A stretch of DNA of 64,000 nt from contig ONBT01000005.1 in assembly GCA_900316075.1 (NCBI GenBank), positions 1-64,000 of the forward strand, written 5' to 3'. The notes below the pieces were generated by a model. That model made no database searches. It had not been told where the DNA came from and saw nothing but the letters and a program-made list of their open reading frames with translations. Made by a program: the position numbers and the translations under genes. Positions 16,370 through 24,397 of the stretch are shown here, one piece after another. The first letter of the stretch is position 1, and every line of letters starts with the position of its first letter. This stretch comes from an uncultured Lachnospiraceae bacterium (lineage in GTDB: Bacteria; Bacillota; Clostridia; Lachnospirales; Lachnospiraceae).

Positions 16370-17906
16370 CCGTATTTCCTCCGAGCAGGAGCTTGGTCAG
16401 CTTCTGCATATCTATCTCCTCAATATCATCCGGCACGGACTGGCCTGTCGTCACATAGGACAGCTGCTTGCCGGAATAGAGGCGGGCATTCAGGATATTC
16501 CCGTACATCTCGGTCTCATCGAGCTTGGTGAAAATCAGCGTGAAATCACAGAAGTCGCTGTAGGAATCGATGATTTCCCTGAGGTCGGGGTACTTGGTCG
16601 TGGCGGAGAGAACGAGATAGATCTCAGAATTCGTCCCTTCGGGGACACTCGAAAGCATCTTTTTCAGATTCTCCCGCTGCTCCTCGTTCTTGTGGGAAAA
16701 GCCCACGGTATCGACGAGGATTAAGTCGGCGTCCGAGACCTTCTCAATCTCCTCTCCGATTTCCTCCGGGGCATAGACGATGTCAATCGGAATCCCCAGG
16801 ATATCCGCATAGACCTTTAACTGCTTCGTGGCCGCAATCCGGTAGGTGTCTGCCGTAAGAAGGGCCACGGAGTTCCGCTTCTCCACCTTGAACTCGGAAG
16901 CGATTTTCGCAATGGTCGTGGTCTTGCCGACTCCGGTGGGACCGACGAAGAAGCAGACCAGGGGCCGCTTTTCGGGAATCTTCACGGGATTCGGGGTGCC
17001 GAGAAGGAGAACCATCTTCTGATAGACGCTTGAAATCAGGTAGTCGAGGCTGTTCTCCCGGGTCACGATGGAGCCCATATCGGAGATAATCCGGTTTACG
17101 TAGCGCTCGTCCACCTCGTGGTCCATGAGGACATTGTAAAGGGTCCGGATGAAGCCCGAATTCTTTTCGGAAATGGGGCCGGCGGAAGAAGACGTCACAG
17201 CGCTCCGGCCGGGAAGGGGCATGGTCTCCTGTGGAACGGAAGGCTGACTGGAAGAAGATCTGGAAACCGGTTTTTCTGCCGGAGTTTCCGCTGCTGCTTT
17301 CCGTCTTCCGGCTGCTTCAATGCCGGTCATGCCGTGGGCCGTGGTGCGGGTGTTTGCCGTCACGTCGTTTTTCTTGATGACCGGGCTTTCGCTGCTGAAA
17401 TGGCGGACGTCGCTGCCCGAAATATGCTCGGCGTTTTCAATGACCTCGTTCACTTCTTTGAAGGCACTCTTGAGGTCGTCCTCAGTCACTCTGGCCCCCT
17501 TCTTCTCCGAGGGGTGGAGGGCCTCGCCAAGGGTATCATCGACGGTCATATCGAATCCCCCGGCTCGGCCCGAGGGGGTTGCTTTCGTATAGGTCTTTCC
17601 CGCGGCAGCCGGCTCGGCCCCTCCCAAAGGGGTGTACTCATACTGCGGCTCGGCTTCCGCCTCGCGGGAAATATTATTCTCATGATGTACGGGAGACGCA
17701 GTAAATACGGATGCCTCGTCCTCCTTCGGCACGAACTCGTCCTCGACCGCTGCCGTCACTTCGTAAGAAGGCTTTTTGAAGGAGCCCAGGAAGCCCTTGG
17801 GATGGACCTCCTTCACATTCATGATGACGACCCGGGGCCCGAGCTCTGCTTTCGCGTTTTCGATGGCCTCTTCTTTTGTCTTTCCCTGATATTTTTTAAT
17901 TGTCAT
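16335..17906 (-). CDS. flhF: Flagellar SRP-like GTPase FlhF
   Basis: SRP-family GTPase that sets where flagella are built. The 523-aa protein has the short conserved N-terminus MTIKKYQGKTKEEAIENAK, a long variable charged region (about residues 50-250), and the NG GTPase core: FFVGPTGVGKTTTIAKIA (P-loop near residue 328), LLTADTYRIAA, DLILVDTVGFSH and FTKLDET. It overlaps flhA by 11 bases and flhG by 35 bases, indicating tight coupling. Confidence 0.96.
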   Translation of the reverse strand: MTIKKYQGKTKEEAIENAKAELGPRVVIMNVKEVHPKGFLGSFKKPSYEVTAAVEDEFVPKEDEASVFTASPVHHENNISREAEAEPQYEYTPLGGAEPAAAGKTYTKATPSGRAGGFDMTVDDTLGEALHPSEKKGARVTEDDLKSAFKEVNEVIENAEHISGSDVRHFSSESPVIKKNDVTANTRTTAHGMTGIEAAGRRKAAAETPAEKPVSRSSSSQPSVPQETMPLPGRSAVTSSSAGPISEKNSGFIRTLYNVLMDHEVDERYVNRIISDMGSIVTRENSLDYLISSVYQKMVLLLGTPNPVKIPEKRPLVCFFVGPTGVGKTTTIAKIASEFKVEKRNSVALLTADTYRIAATKQLKVYADILGIPIDIVYAPEEIGEEIEKVSDADLILVDTVGFSHKNEEQRENLKKMLSSVPEGTNSEIYLVLSATTKYPDLREIIDSYSDFCDFTLIFTKLDETEMYGNILNARLYSGKQLSYVTTGQSVPDDIEEIDMQKLTKLLLGGNTDGSGRAPQKRS

Positions 17907-19962
17907 CGGACTCCCCTATCGTTCCGACGGATTCAATCCGGATGTTGGGTTCAATTTCGTTATACGAAATCACAATCAGATCATCGATGTAGTCAGCCGC
18001 CAGCCGCTTGAAGTACATGCGGACGATGGCCTGGCAGACGACGATGGCGGGCTTGCCCATGTCCTCGAGCTTCTTGATCTTCTCCTTCGTGTCGTTCATG
18101 ATGGCATCCACCCGGGCCGGATCCAGGGAGAAGTAGACGCCCTGCTCCGTGTGCTTGACGCCGGCCATGATTTCCTGCTCGACTTTGGGAGACAGAAGAA
18201 CGACCTGGTTCGTGTCGGTCTCGTCGAAGAACTTCTGGGAGATGGCCCGCTTCAGGCCCTGGCGGACGTACTCGGTAAGGACATCCGTATCCCTTGTGGA
18301 AGAGGACCGGTCGGCCAGAATTTCGAAAATCGAAAGCAGGTCGCGGATGGAGATGCCTTCCTCGAGGAGGTTCTGCAGGACCTTCTGGACTTCGCCGAGA
18401 GACATCTGGGCCGGAATGAGCTCGTCCACGAGGACGGGGTTGGTCTGCTTGAGATTGTCCACGAGGTTCTGGGTATCTTGGCGGGTGAGGAACTCGGCGA
18501 TGTGCTCCCGAATGACTTCGGTGAGATGGGTCGCAATGATGGAGGGCGGGTCGACGACCGTATAGCCTAAGGACTCCGCCCGCTCCCGCTGGCCTTCGGT
18601 AATCCAGATGGCCGGCAGGTGGAAGGAGGGTTCGAAGGTCGGAATACCGGCAATCTCCTCCTGAACATAGCCGGGGTTCATGGCCATGTAGTGGTCGAAG
18701 AGAATTTCACCCTCGGCCACCTTGATGCCCTTGATCTTGATGATGTACTGGTTGGGATTGAGCTGGATATTATCCCGCAGACGAATGATGGGAACGACGG
18801 TACCGAGCTCCAGGGCAATCTGCCGCCGGATCATGACAACCCGGTCCAGAAGGTCGCCGCCCTGGTTTACGTCAGCCAGGGGGATAATGCCGTAGCCGAA
18901 CTCCAGCTCGATGGGGTCGACGTTCAACAGAGAAACCACGTTCTCCGGTTTTCGGATCTCCTCGGCCTCGGTCTCTTCCTCGGCCGTCTCCTGTTCCACC
19001 TGCTCCTGACCCATCGAACGCTGCATCGAAACGCCGGAGATGATGAAGAGGGCTCCGAAGGCCAGGAAAAGGAGGTCGTTCAGGGGCGTGAAGAAGCCCA
19101 GGAAGATCATGGCCCCGCCCACGATATAGAGAACTTTCGGAATGCCGAAAAGCTGTTTGACCAGGGTGGACGAGAAGTCGACTTCCTTGGAGCCCTTGGT
19201 CACGAGAATACCGGTAGCCAGGGATATGAGGAGGGAGGGAATCGAGGAGGATAGACCATCGCCGATGGTCAGGATCGTGTAGCGGTTCAGGGCCTCCTGA
19301 ATCGTCATGCCCTGCCGCATCATGCCCATGACGAGACCCCCGACGAGGTTGATCATGGAAATAATGAGACCCGCGGTCGCATCTCCCTTGACGTACTTCG
19401 TGGCACCGTCCATGGAACCGAAGAAGGCCGATTCCTCCTGCAGCTTGTTCCGGCGCTCACGGGCCTGCTCGTCGGTGATGGCTCCGGTATTTAAGTCCGC
19501 GTCGATTGCCATCTGCTTGCCGGGCATGGCGTCGAGGGTGAACCGGGCCGTAACCTCGGAGATACGCTCGGTACCTTTATTTATGACGACGAACTGGATG
19601 ATGATCAGGATGACGTAGACGATGGCCCCGATGATGAGGTCGCCGCCGCCCATGAACTGACCGAAGGACTCGACGACATTTCCGGGCTGGCCGGTGGAAA
19701 GGATGAGCCGGGTCGAGGACACGTTCAGGGAAATACGGAAGATGGTCGTGAAGAGGAGGAGGGTCGGATAGAAGGACATATCCAGAGGCTCCTTGACGAA
19801 AAGGCAGTTCATCATGACGACCAGGGCCACGGAAATATTGAAGGCCAGCATGATGTCGAGGAGCCAGGAGGGAATCGGGACGATCATGAACATGACGGCG
19901 GCCAGGATATAAAGGGCTACGCCATAGTCCGACACATTGAGCTTCTTCAGGGTCTCGGTCAT
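17896..19962 (-). CDS. flhA: Flagellar type III export gate protein FlhA
   Basis: Central ring of the export gate; couples proton flow to protein export. The 688-aa protein has about eight membrane segments in the first 320 residues, the FHIPEP-region signature (SLNVSSTRLIL, then ARFTLDAMPGKQMAIDADL) and a large cytosolic domain that binds chaperone-substrate complexes. A strong ribosome site, AAGGAGG, precedes ATG 19962. It has its own promoter and a conspicuous inverted repeat upstream. Confidence 0.98.
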   Translation of the reverse strand: MTETLKKLNVSDYGVALYILAAVMFMIVPIPSWLLDIMLAFNISVALVVMMNCLFVKEPLDMSFYPTLLLFTTIFRISLNVSSTRLILSTGQPGNVVESFGQFMGGGDLIIGAIVYVILIIIQFVVINKGTERISEVTARFTLDAMPGKQMAIDADLNTGAITDEQARERRNKLQEESAFFGSMDGATKYVKGDATAGLIISMINLVGGLVMGMMRQGMTIQEALNRYTILTIGDGLSSSIPSLLISLATGILVTKGSKEVDFSSTLVKQLFGIPKVLYIVGGAMIFLGFFTPLNDLLFLAFGALFIISGVSMQRSMGQEQVEQETAEEETEAEEIRKPENVVSLLNVDPIELEFGYGIIPLADVNQGGDLLDRVVMIRRQIALELGTVVPIIRLRDNIQLNPNQYIIKIKGIKVAEGEILFDHYMAMNPGYVQEEIAGIPTFEPSFHLPAIWITEGQRERAESLGYTVVDPPSIIATHLTEVIREHIAEFLTRQDTQNLVDNLKQTNPVLVDELIPAQMSLGEVQKVLQNLLEEGISIRDLLSIFEILADRSSSTRDTDVLTEYVRQGLKRAISQKFFDETDTNQVVLLSPKVEQEIMAGVKHTEQGVYFSLDPARVDAIMNDTKEKIKKLEDMGKPAIVVCQAIVRMYFKRLAADYIDDLIVISYNEIEPNIRIESVGTIGESDDN

Positions 19963-19993
19963 GTCCCGCTTTCCTCCTTTCCATGAATAATAA

Positions 19994-20052
19994 TAATGCT
20001 TACTGACTGCCTTCCTCGCAAAAAAGCGAATCTCCGCAATTAGTAAGCATTA
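19994..20052. repeat. Inverted repeat in the flhB-flhA gap
   Basis: Perfect 11-bp arms TAATGCTTACT (19994-20004) and AGTAAGCATTA (20042-20052). The upstream arm overlaps the -10 of the flhA promoter. It could be an operator or an mRNA hairpin on readthrough transcripts; there is no U-tract for a terminator. Confidence 0.6.
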
Positions 20053-20077
20053 TACCAAAAATACCACAACTTGTATA
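20049..20077 (-). promoter_or_regulatory. flhA: Sigma-A promoter upstream of flhA
   Basis: Minus strand TATACA (20077-20072), 17-base spacer, then consensus TATAAT (20054-20049) preceded by TGG, an extended -10. The flhA start lies about 85 bases downstream. Confidence 0.6.
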
Positions 20078-20105
20078 TCAGACTCAAAATAAATACAAGA
20101 TTTTC

Positions 20106-21347
20106 CTATTTCCGCCCACCTGTGCTGCCGCTGCCCGGCCGCCGGGCAGTACGGCCCTGCTGACTATATACCATGGCCAGAATCTCGGCCACGGCCTGGT
20201 AGAGCTCGGCCGGAATTTCCTGGTCTAAGTCCACGGTCGTATAGATGGCTCTGGCCAGAGGCTTGTTCTCGACAATGGGGACACCCGCCTCTTTGGCCGC
20301 CTCCCTGATTCGCTGGGCCAGATACTCCTCGCCCTTGGCCACCAGGATAGGGGCCGGGGCCACGTCGGTATCGTACTTGATGGCGACGGCGATATGGGTC
20401 GGGTTCGTGATGACGACATCCGCCTGGGGGACGTTCTTCATCATACGCCGCTGGGAAGCCTCCCGCATCTTCTGCTTCTGCCGGCTCTTGATCTCAGGAT
20501 CACCTTCCTGGTCCTTGTACTCGTCCTTGACTTCCTGCTTGGTCATCTTCAGGTTCTGATTGAACTTCCACCGCTGGAAGAAGAAGTCGGCAAAGCCGAT
20601 GACGAGGTAGACAAGGCTGATCCGGAGTCCCAGATCCACCACCATGTCAAGGACCAGGGAAATGCCCTGATTTAATGGCATCTCGTAGAGAAGGAAGATG
20701 TCCTTGAGGCGGCCGGACAGGTAGGAATAGGCGATAGCCCCGATTAGGGCGATCTTCGCAATCGAAAGCAGCAGGCGGAACAGGGCCTGGGTATTGAACA
20801 TCCGTTTGAAGCCCTGGATGGGGTTGAACTTGTCAAAGGAGGGCTTCAGGGGCTCCGTCGAAATCTGGAACTTGAACTGGAGGCCGTTCGAAAAGAAGGC
20901 GATGAGAAAGCCCCCGAGGAGGAAAGGCAGGGCCGCCAGGATGTATTGAAGGGTACTGGCGCCTAAGACCCTGGCCACGGTCCCTGTCGTAAGTCCGCTT
21001 CGGTCCGAGGCCACGACTTCAGTGATTTCATTTCCGAAGGCCCAGTTGAAAAGGCCCTCAAAGCGGCCGCCCACCATGGTGCCAAAAAGGCGCAGCATGA
21101 GAAAGATGCCGATGAGTTCGAAGGAGTTGGCAAGCTCCTGGGATTTAGCTACCTGACCTTTTTTTCGGGTATCGCTGATTCGCTTTTCGGTAGGAGCCTC
21201 GGTCTTCTCTCCGCCGGGTCCGTCGCCGAAGAACTGGAGATTGTAGGAAAGAAGGGGCTTGCGAGAAGGCGCACAAGTCCCGGCGAGGCTGCAGGAACGC
21301 CGTCCCGCCGGGATATATATATGTTTTACATTATTCATATAAACCAT
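20106..21347 (-). CDS. flhB: Flagellar export switch protein FlhB
   Basis: Export gate component that switches substrate class after self-cleavage. The protein has four membrane segments and the cleavage motif NPTH (VVITNPTHIAVAIKYD, about residue 310), with the usual GEKTEAPTEKRISDTRKKGQ near the start. The family normally begins near YNLQFF, but no in-frame start exists there. The only upstream starts are ATG 21347 or ATG 21338, and the second is encoded by a copy of the 19-bp repeat, giving the odd N-terminus MNNVKHIYIPAG. A C-terminal Arg/Gly tail is unusual too. Confidence 0.95.
   Translation of the reverse strand: MVYMNNVKHIYIPAGRRSCSLAGTCAPSRKPLLSYNLQFFGDGPGGEKTEAPTEKRISDTRKKGQVAKSQELANSFELIGIFLMLRLFGTMVGGRFEGLFNWAFGNEITEVVASDRSGLTTGTVARVLGASTLQYILAALPFLLGGFLIAFFSNGLQFKFQISTEPLKPSFDKFNPIQGFKRMFNTQALFRLLLSIAKIALIGAIAYSYLSGRLKDIFLLYEMPLNQGISLVLDMVVDLGLRISLVYLVIGFADFFFQRWKFNQNLKMTKQEVKDEYKDQEGDPEIKSRQKQKMREASQRRMMKNVPQADVVITNPTHIAVAIKYDTDVAPAPILVAKGEEYLAQRIREAAKEAGVPIVENKPLARAIYTTVDLDQEIPAELYQAVAEILAMVYSQQGRTARRPGSGSTGGRK
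21322..21339 (-). repeat. Copy of the dispersed 19-bp repeat inside the flhB 5' end
   Basis: Plus strand TGTTTTACATTATTCATA, an 18-base perfect complement of the copy at 22420-22438. The two flank fliQ-fliR. It is translated as Met-Asn-Asn-Val-Lys-His at the flhB start. Confidence 0.7.
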
Positions 21348-21351
21348 ATAC

Positions 21352-22131
21352 CTAATGCATATCCTCCACTGCTTCAGGGATAATCCGCTTCATCTCGTCG
21401 GCAATCATGTCCACAACCTCCGGGAAAAGGAAGACCGTGAGGAAGATGGCCGCGAAGCCCACGAGAATCTTGATCTGGACGCCGACCGAAAACATGTTCA
21501 TCTGCGGGGCGACTTTCGCCATGACGCCGAGAATCACGTTCGTCATCAGCATGCAGCAGAAAACCGGCAGGACGATGCGGAAGCCGATGATGAAGAAATC
21601 TGCCATGTATTTGACGGAGAGGTTCAGAAGGTCGTCCCAGTGAAAGTCCGCCCCGTTCAGGGGAATCAGGGAGAATGAGTCGCAGATGGCCCGAATCACG
21701 TACCGGTGCAGGTTCGAGGCCAGGAGCATCAACATGAGGAAGTAATAATAGGTCTGGCCGGTAATCGTGGTCTGGGTGTTCATGGACTGGTCGAACTCGG
21801 AGACCATGGAAAGGCCGATATCCATATCCATGAGGTTGCCGGAGAAACTGATGATGGAGGTGCAGATATTGGCCACGAAACCCATGATGAGGCCCACGAT
21901 GACTTCCTTCAGGACCACGACCGCGTAGCCGATGACCGAGCCGTAGGCAAGCTCCACCGGCTGCATGACCCCGGCCACCATGATGGCAAGAAGAGCCGAA
22001 AAGCCCGCCCTTACCATGGTCGGCACGGACCGGTCCGAGAAGATGGGGGCCGCGAAAAGGAAGGAGGCAATCCGGACAAAGATCAGGAGAAAATATTCAA
22101 AATCCGCGAGAGAATATGTGTTCTGAACCAT
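21352..22131 (-). CDS. fliR: Flagellar export gate protein FliR
   Basis: Integral membrane part of the FliPQR export channel. The 259-aa protein has about six hydrophobic segments and family features such as FVRIASFLFAAPIFSDRSVP near the start and SFSGNLMDMDIGLSM in the middle. It follows fliQ by 6 bases and runs into flhB 4 bases later. Confidence 0.97.
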   Translation of the reverse strand: MVQNTYSLADFEYFLLIFVRIASFLFAAPIFSDRSVPTMVRAGFSALLAIMVAGVMQPVELAYGSVIGYAVVVLKEVIVGLIMGFVANICTSIISFSGNLMDMDIGLSMVSEFDQSMNTQTTITGQTYYYFLMLMLLASNLHRYVIRAICDSFSLIPLNGADFHWDDLLNLSVKYMADFFIIGFRIVLPVFCCMLMTNVILGVMAKVAPQMNMFSVGVQIKILVGFAAIFLTVFLFPEVVDMIADEMKRIIPEAVEDMH

Positions 22132-22137
22132 GCGCCG

Positions 22138-22407
22138 CTATCGGATATAGAGGGAGAAATCCGTCCACAGGGTCGTCATATAGTTGACAATCGTGTTCAG
22201 GATGAAGGAACCGAAAACCATGAGGGAAATGAAGATGGCCAGGACCTTCGGTACGAAGGTCAGAGTCTGCTCCTGAATACTCGTCACGGTCTGAAAGATG
22301 GAGACGATGAGACCCACCACCAGAGACACAAGAAGGGGCGGGGCCGAGCAGATGATGGTGTTATAGTAGGCATCCCGCATGATGTCGAGAATCTGTCCTT
22401 CCGTCAT
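22138..22407 (-). CDS. fliQ: Flagellar export gate protein FliQ
   Basis: Small membrane subunit of the FliPQR channel. The 89-aa protein has two hydrophobic segments and the family sequence LVVGLIVSIFQTVTSIQEQT followed by LTFVPKVLAIF. AAGGAG lies upstream of ATG 22407 and directly abuts a copy of the 19-bp repeat. Confidence 0.97.
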   Translation of the reverse strand: MTEGQILDIMRDAYYNTIICSAPPLLVSLVVGLIVSIFQTVTSIQEQTLTFVPKVLAIFISLMVFGSFILNTIVNYMTTLWTDFSLYIR

Positions 22408-22419
22408 GACATTTTCTCC

Positions 22420-22438
22420 TTATGAATAATGTAAAACA
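22420..22438 (+). repeat. Copy of the dispersed 19-bp intergenic repeat
   Basis: Exact TTATGAATAATGTAAAACA. Sequence identity with the copy at 58681 extends to 25 bases. It sits immediately 5' of the fliQ ribosome site. Confidence 0.75.
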
Positions 22439-22482
22439 AATACTTTTTTCTCCCGGTCGCGACCCCTGCCGCTCTCCTTCCG

Positions 22483-23544
22483 TCAATAGAAGGTTTTGAC
22501 AAGAGACCCGATGACCAGATTCCACCCGTCCGCCATGATGAAGAGCAGAATCTTGAAGGGCATGGAAATCGTCGTCGGCGGCAGCATCATCATACCCATG
22601 GACATAAGGACCGAGGCCACGACCATGTCGATGACGATGAAGGGGATGTAGATCAAGAAGCCGATGATGAAGGCCGTTCGGAGCTCGGACAGGATGAAGG
22701 CCGGTACCAGAACGATGAAGGGCACGTCGTCATAGTCCTCGTAGGTGACCTGGGCGATGTCGCAGAAGAGATTTAAGTCCTTGGTCTGGGTCTGCCCGTA
22801 CATAAACTCCCGGATGGGCTTCTCCGCTTCGGAAAGGGCCTGCTCCTGGGTGATGGTCCCGTTATCGAGGGGCACCAGGGCGTTCTGATTGATCTGGACC
22901 ATGGTGGGCCACATGATGAAAAGGGTGAGAATCAGGGCAAGGCCCGTGATGACCTGGTTGGGGGGCGCGGTCTGGGTATTTAACGCCGCCCGCACGAAGT
23001 GGAGAACGACGATGATTCTCGTGAAGCTTGTCAGCATCACGAGAATCGACGGCGCCAGGGCGATGACCGTGAGAATCAGGAACATCCGAAGCTGGGCCGA
23101 AAGGGAGGTATTCTCCCCGTCAAAGGTCAGGGAAAAGCCCCCGGTGCCCGTCGTGGAGTTCGACGCATTCGGAGCGTACTCAGTCGAGCCGTAGTCCGTG
23201 TAGTAGGGATTCGTCGTATTGTCATTCCGGCCGTACTGGCTGTTGTCCAGATTCTGGCTGTTCGTCCCGTACTGGCTGTTGGCGTCCTGGGGGGACTCGA
23301 TGTCCGACCCGTTGTCGTTTGCAGTCTGGGTCTGGTCATTGGCCACGGTGTCCCGGCCGGTATTCGGCGTGGTCAAAGACCCCACGCTGTTCGTGCCGCC
23401 CGAAGACGATGTGGTAGTCGTCTGCGAGGCTTCTGCCCGGCCGCTTTTTCCCATCGGGAGGATGAGGGAGACCGAAATTGCTAAAAAAAGAGCCGCCAAC
23501 GAAAGACTGGCGGCCACAATGATTTTTTTAAGATTCTTTTTCAT
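22483..23544 (-). CDS. fliP: Flagellar export gate protein FliP with long low-complexity N-terminus
   Basis: Core subunit of the export channel. The C-terminal 210 residues are typical FliP (LTSFTRIIVVLHFVRAAL, SELRTAFIIGFLIYIPF, SMGMMMLPPTTISMPFK). Before it lies a signal-peptide-like start (KKIIVAASLSLAALFLA) and about 100 residues rich in Ser, Thr, Asn, Gln, Asp and Tyr. The usual FliP has about 250 residues; this has 353. Start chosen at 23544 with AAAGGG upstream, 17 bases inside fliO. The frame is open further upstream but overlaps fliO entirely there. Confidence 0.95.
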   Translation of the reverse strand: MKKNLKKIIVAASLSLAALFLAISVSLILPMGKSGRAEASQTTTTSSSGGTNSVGSLTTPNTGRDTVANDQTQTANDNGSDIESPQDANSQYGTNSQNLDNSQYGRNDNTTNPYYTDYGSTEYAPNASNSTTGTGGFSLTFDGENTSLSAQLRMFLILTVIALAPSILVMLTSFTRIIVVLHFVRAALNTQTAPPNQVITGLALILTLFIMWPTMVQINQNALVPLDNGTITQEQALSEAEKPIREFMYGQTQTKDLNLFCDIAQVTYEDYDDVPFIVLVPAFILSELRTAFIIGFLIYIPFIVIDMVVASVLMSMGMMMLPPTTISMPFKILLFIMADGWNLVIGSLVKTFY

Positions 23545-23923
23545 TTTTCCCTTTAAAGGAGGAAAGGATGTCCCCGAAGCTCTTTCCGGAAGAAAAACCA
23601 TGAGCCGCCAGGGATGAGGCTTTCGTCTTCTCAAGGTCCACAAGATCATCTTTCGAAATCTCCCCGAGGGTAGTGATTTCATTCTTCCCCAGGGCGATGA
23701 CGAAGTAGCGGTCTTTACCTACTTTCACGATTTCGAGAAAACGGCCGTTGCCAATTTTCGCAGTCTCTATGATCTCGACATTGCCGCCCGTCCCGTGCTT
23801 CTTCTGGTAGCCCGCAATCCACTTCGTCGTGTAGTAGGTCAGAATCAGAACCACGACGAAAATGATCAGGACAACGATGAGCTGAAAGACGCTCTGCAGC
23901 GAGTCGGTCGAAACGAGGAGCAT
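23528..23923 (-). CDS. fliO: Flagellar biosynthesis protein FliO
   Basis: Assembly factor for the FliP ring. The 131-aa protein has one membrane segment (LIVVLIIFVVVLILTYYTT) and a small cytosolic beta domain with the family pattern GNVEIIETAKIGNGRFLEIV and VGKDRYFVIALG. It lies between cheY (3 bases upstream) and fliP (overlapping), the standard Firmicute order. Confidence 0.93.
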   Translation of the reverse strand: MLLVSTDSLQSVFQLIVVLIIFVVVLILTYYTTKWIAGYQKKHGTGGNVEIIETAKIGNGRFLEIVKVGKDRYFVIALGKNEITTLGEISKDDLVDLEKTKASSLAAHGFSSGKSFGDILSSFKGKNEKES

Positions 23924-23926
23924 TGC

Positions 23927-24289
23927 TTAGCCGATGACCTTCTTCACAGCCTCAAGGACACGCTCGGCCTGGAAGGGCTTGACAATGAAGTCCCGGGCAC
24001 CGGACTGGATAGCCTCGATAACCATGGCCTGCTGGCCCATGGCGGAGCACATGATGACGTTCGCGTTCGGATCCTTCTCCTTGATTCCCTTCAGGGCGCC
24101 GATGCCGTCAAGCTCGGGCATGGTGATATCCATGAGGACCAGGTCGGGATTGCATTCGGAATAGGCTTCAATAGCTTTGACACCGTTTTCAGCTTCTCCG
24201 ACGACATTGTAGCCGTTCTTCGTCAGAATATCCTTGATCATCATTCGCATGAACGCCGCGTCGTCGCAGATAAGAATGTTCTTTGCCAT
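23927..24289 (-). CDS. cheY: Chemotaxis response regulator CheY
   Basis: Receives phosphate from CheA and binds the switch proteins FliM/FliY. The 120-aa protein is a complete single receiver domain: acidic pair Asp9-Asp10, phospho-acceptor Asp54 (LVLMDITMP), SAMGQ in the Thr/Ser loop and the conserved Lys in FIVKPF. Unlike CheB in this locus, all active residues are present. It has its own strong promoter. Confidence 0.97.
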   Translation of the reverse strand: MAKNILICDDAAFMRMMIKDILTKNGYNVVGEAENGVKAIEAYSECNPDLVLMDITMPELDGIGALKGIKEKDPNANVIMCSAMGQQAMVIEAIQSGARDFIVKPFQAERVLEAVKKVIG

Positions 24290-24327
24290 CTCTACTCTCC
24301 TTAGTTGATAATAAACAATCGAGTATA

Positions 24328-24356
24328 ATAATACATTTTTCGAAAGAATCTATCAA
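24328..24356 (-). promoter_or_regulatory. cheY: Sigma-A promoter of cheY-fliO-fliP
   Basis: Minus strand TTGATA (24356-24351), 17-base spacer, TATTAT (24333-24328); each hexamer matches consensus at five of six. It lies 39 bases before the cheY start, after a weak hairpin with a T-run that may end the fliY transcript. Confidence 0.65.
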
Positions 24357-24397
24357 GTAAATATTTCAAATACAAAAAAGCCTTTAACGCTTCTGAC

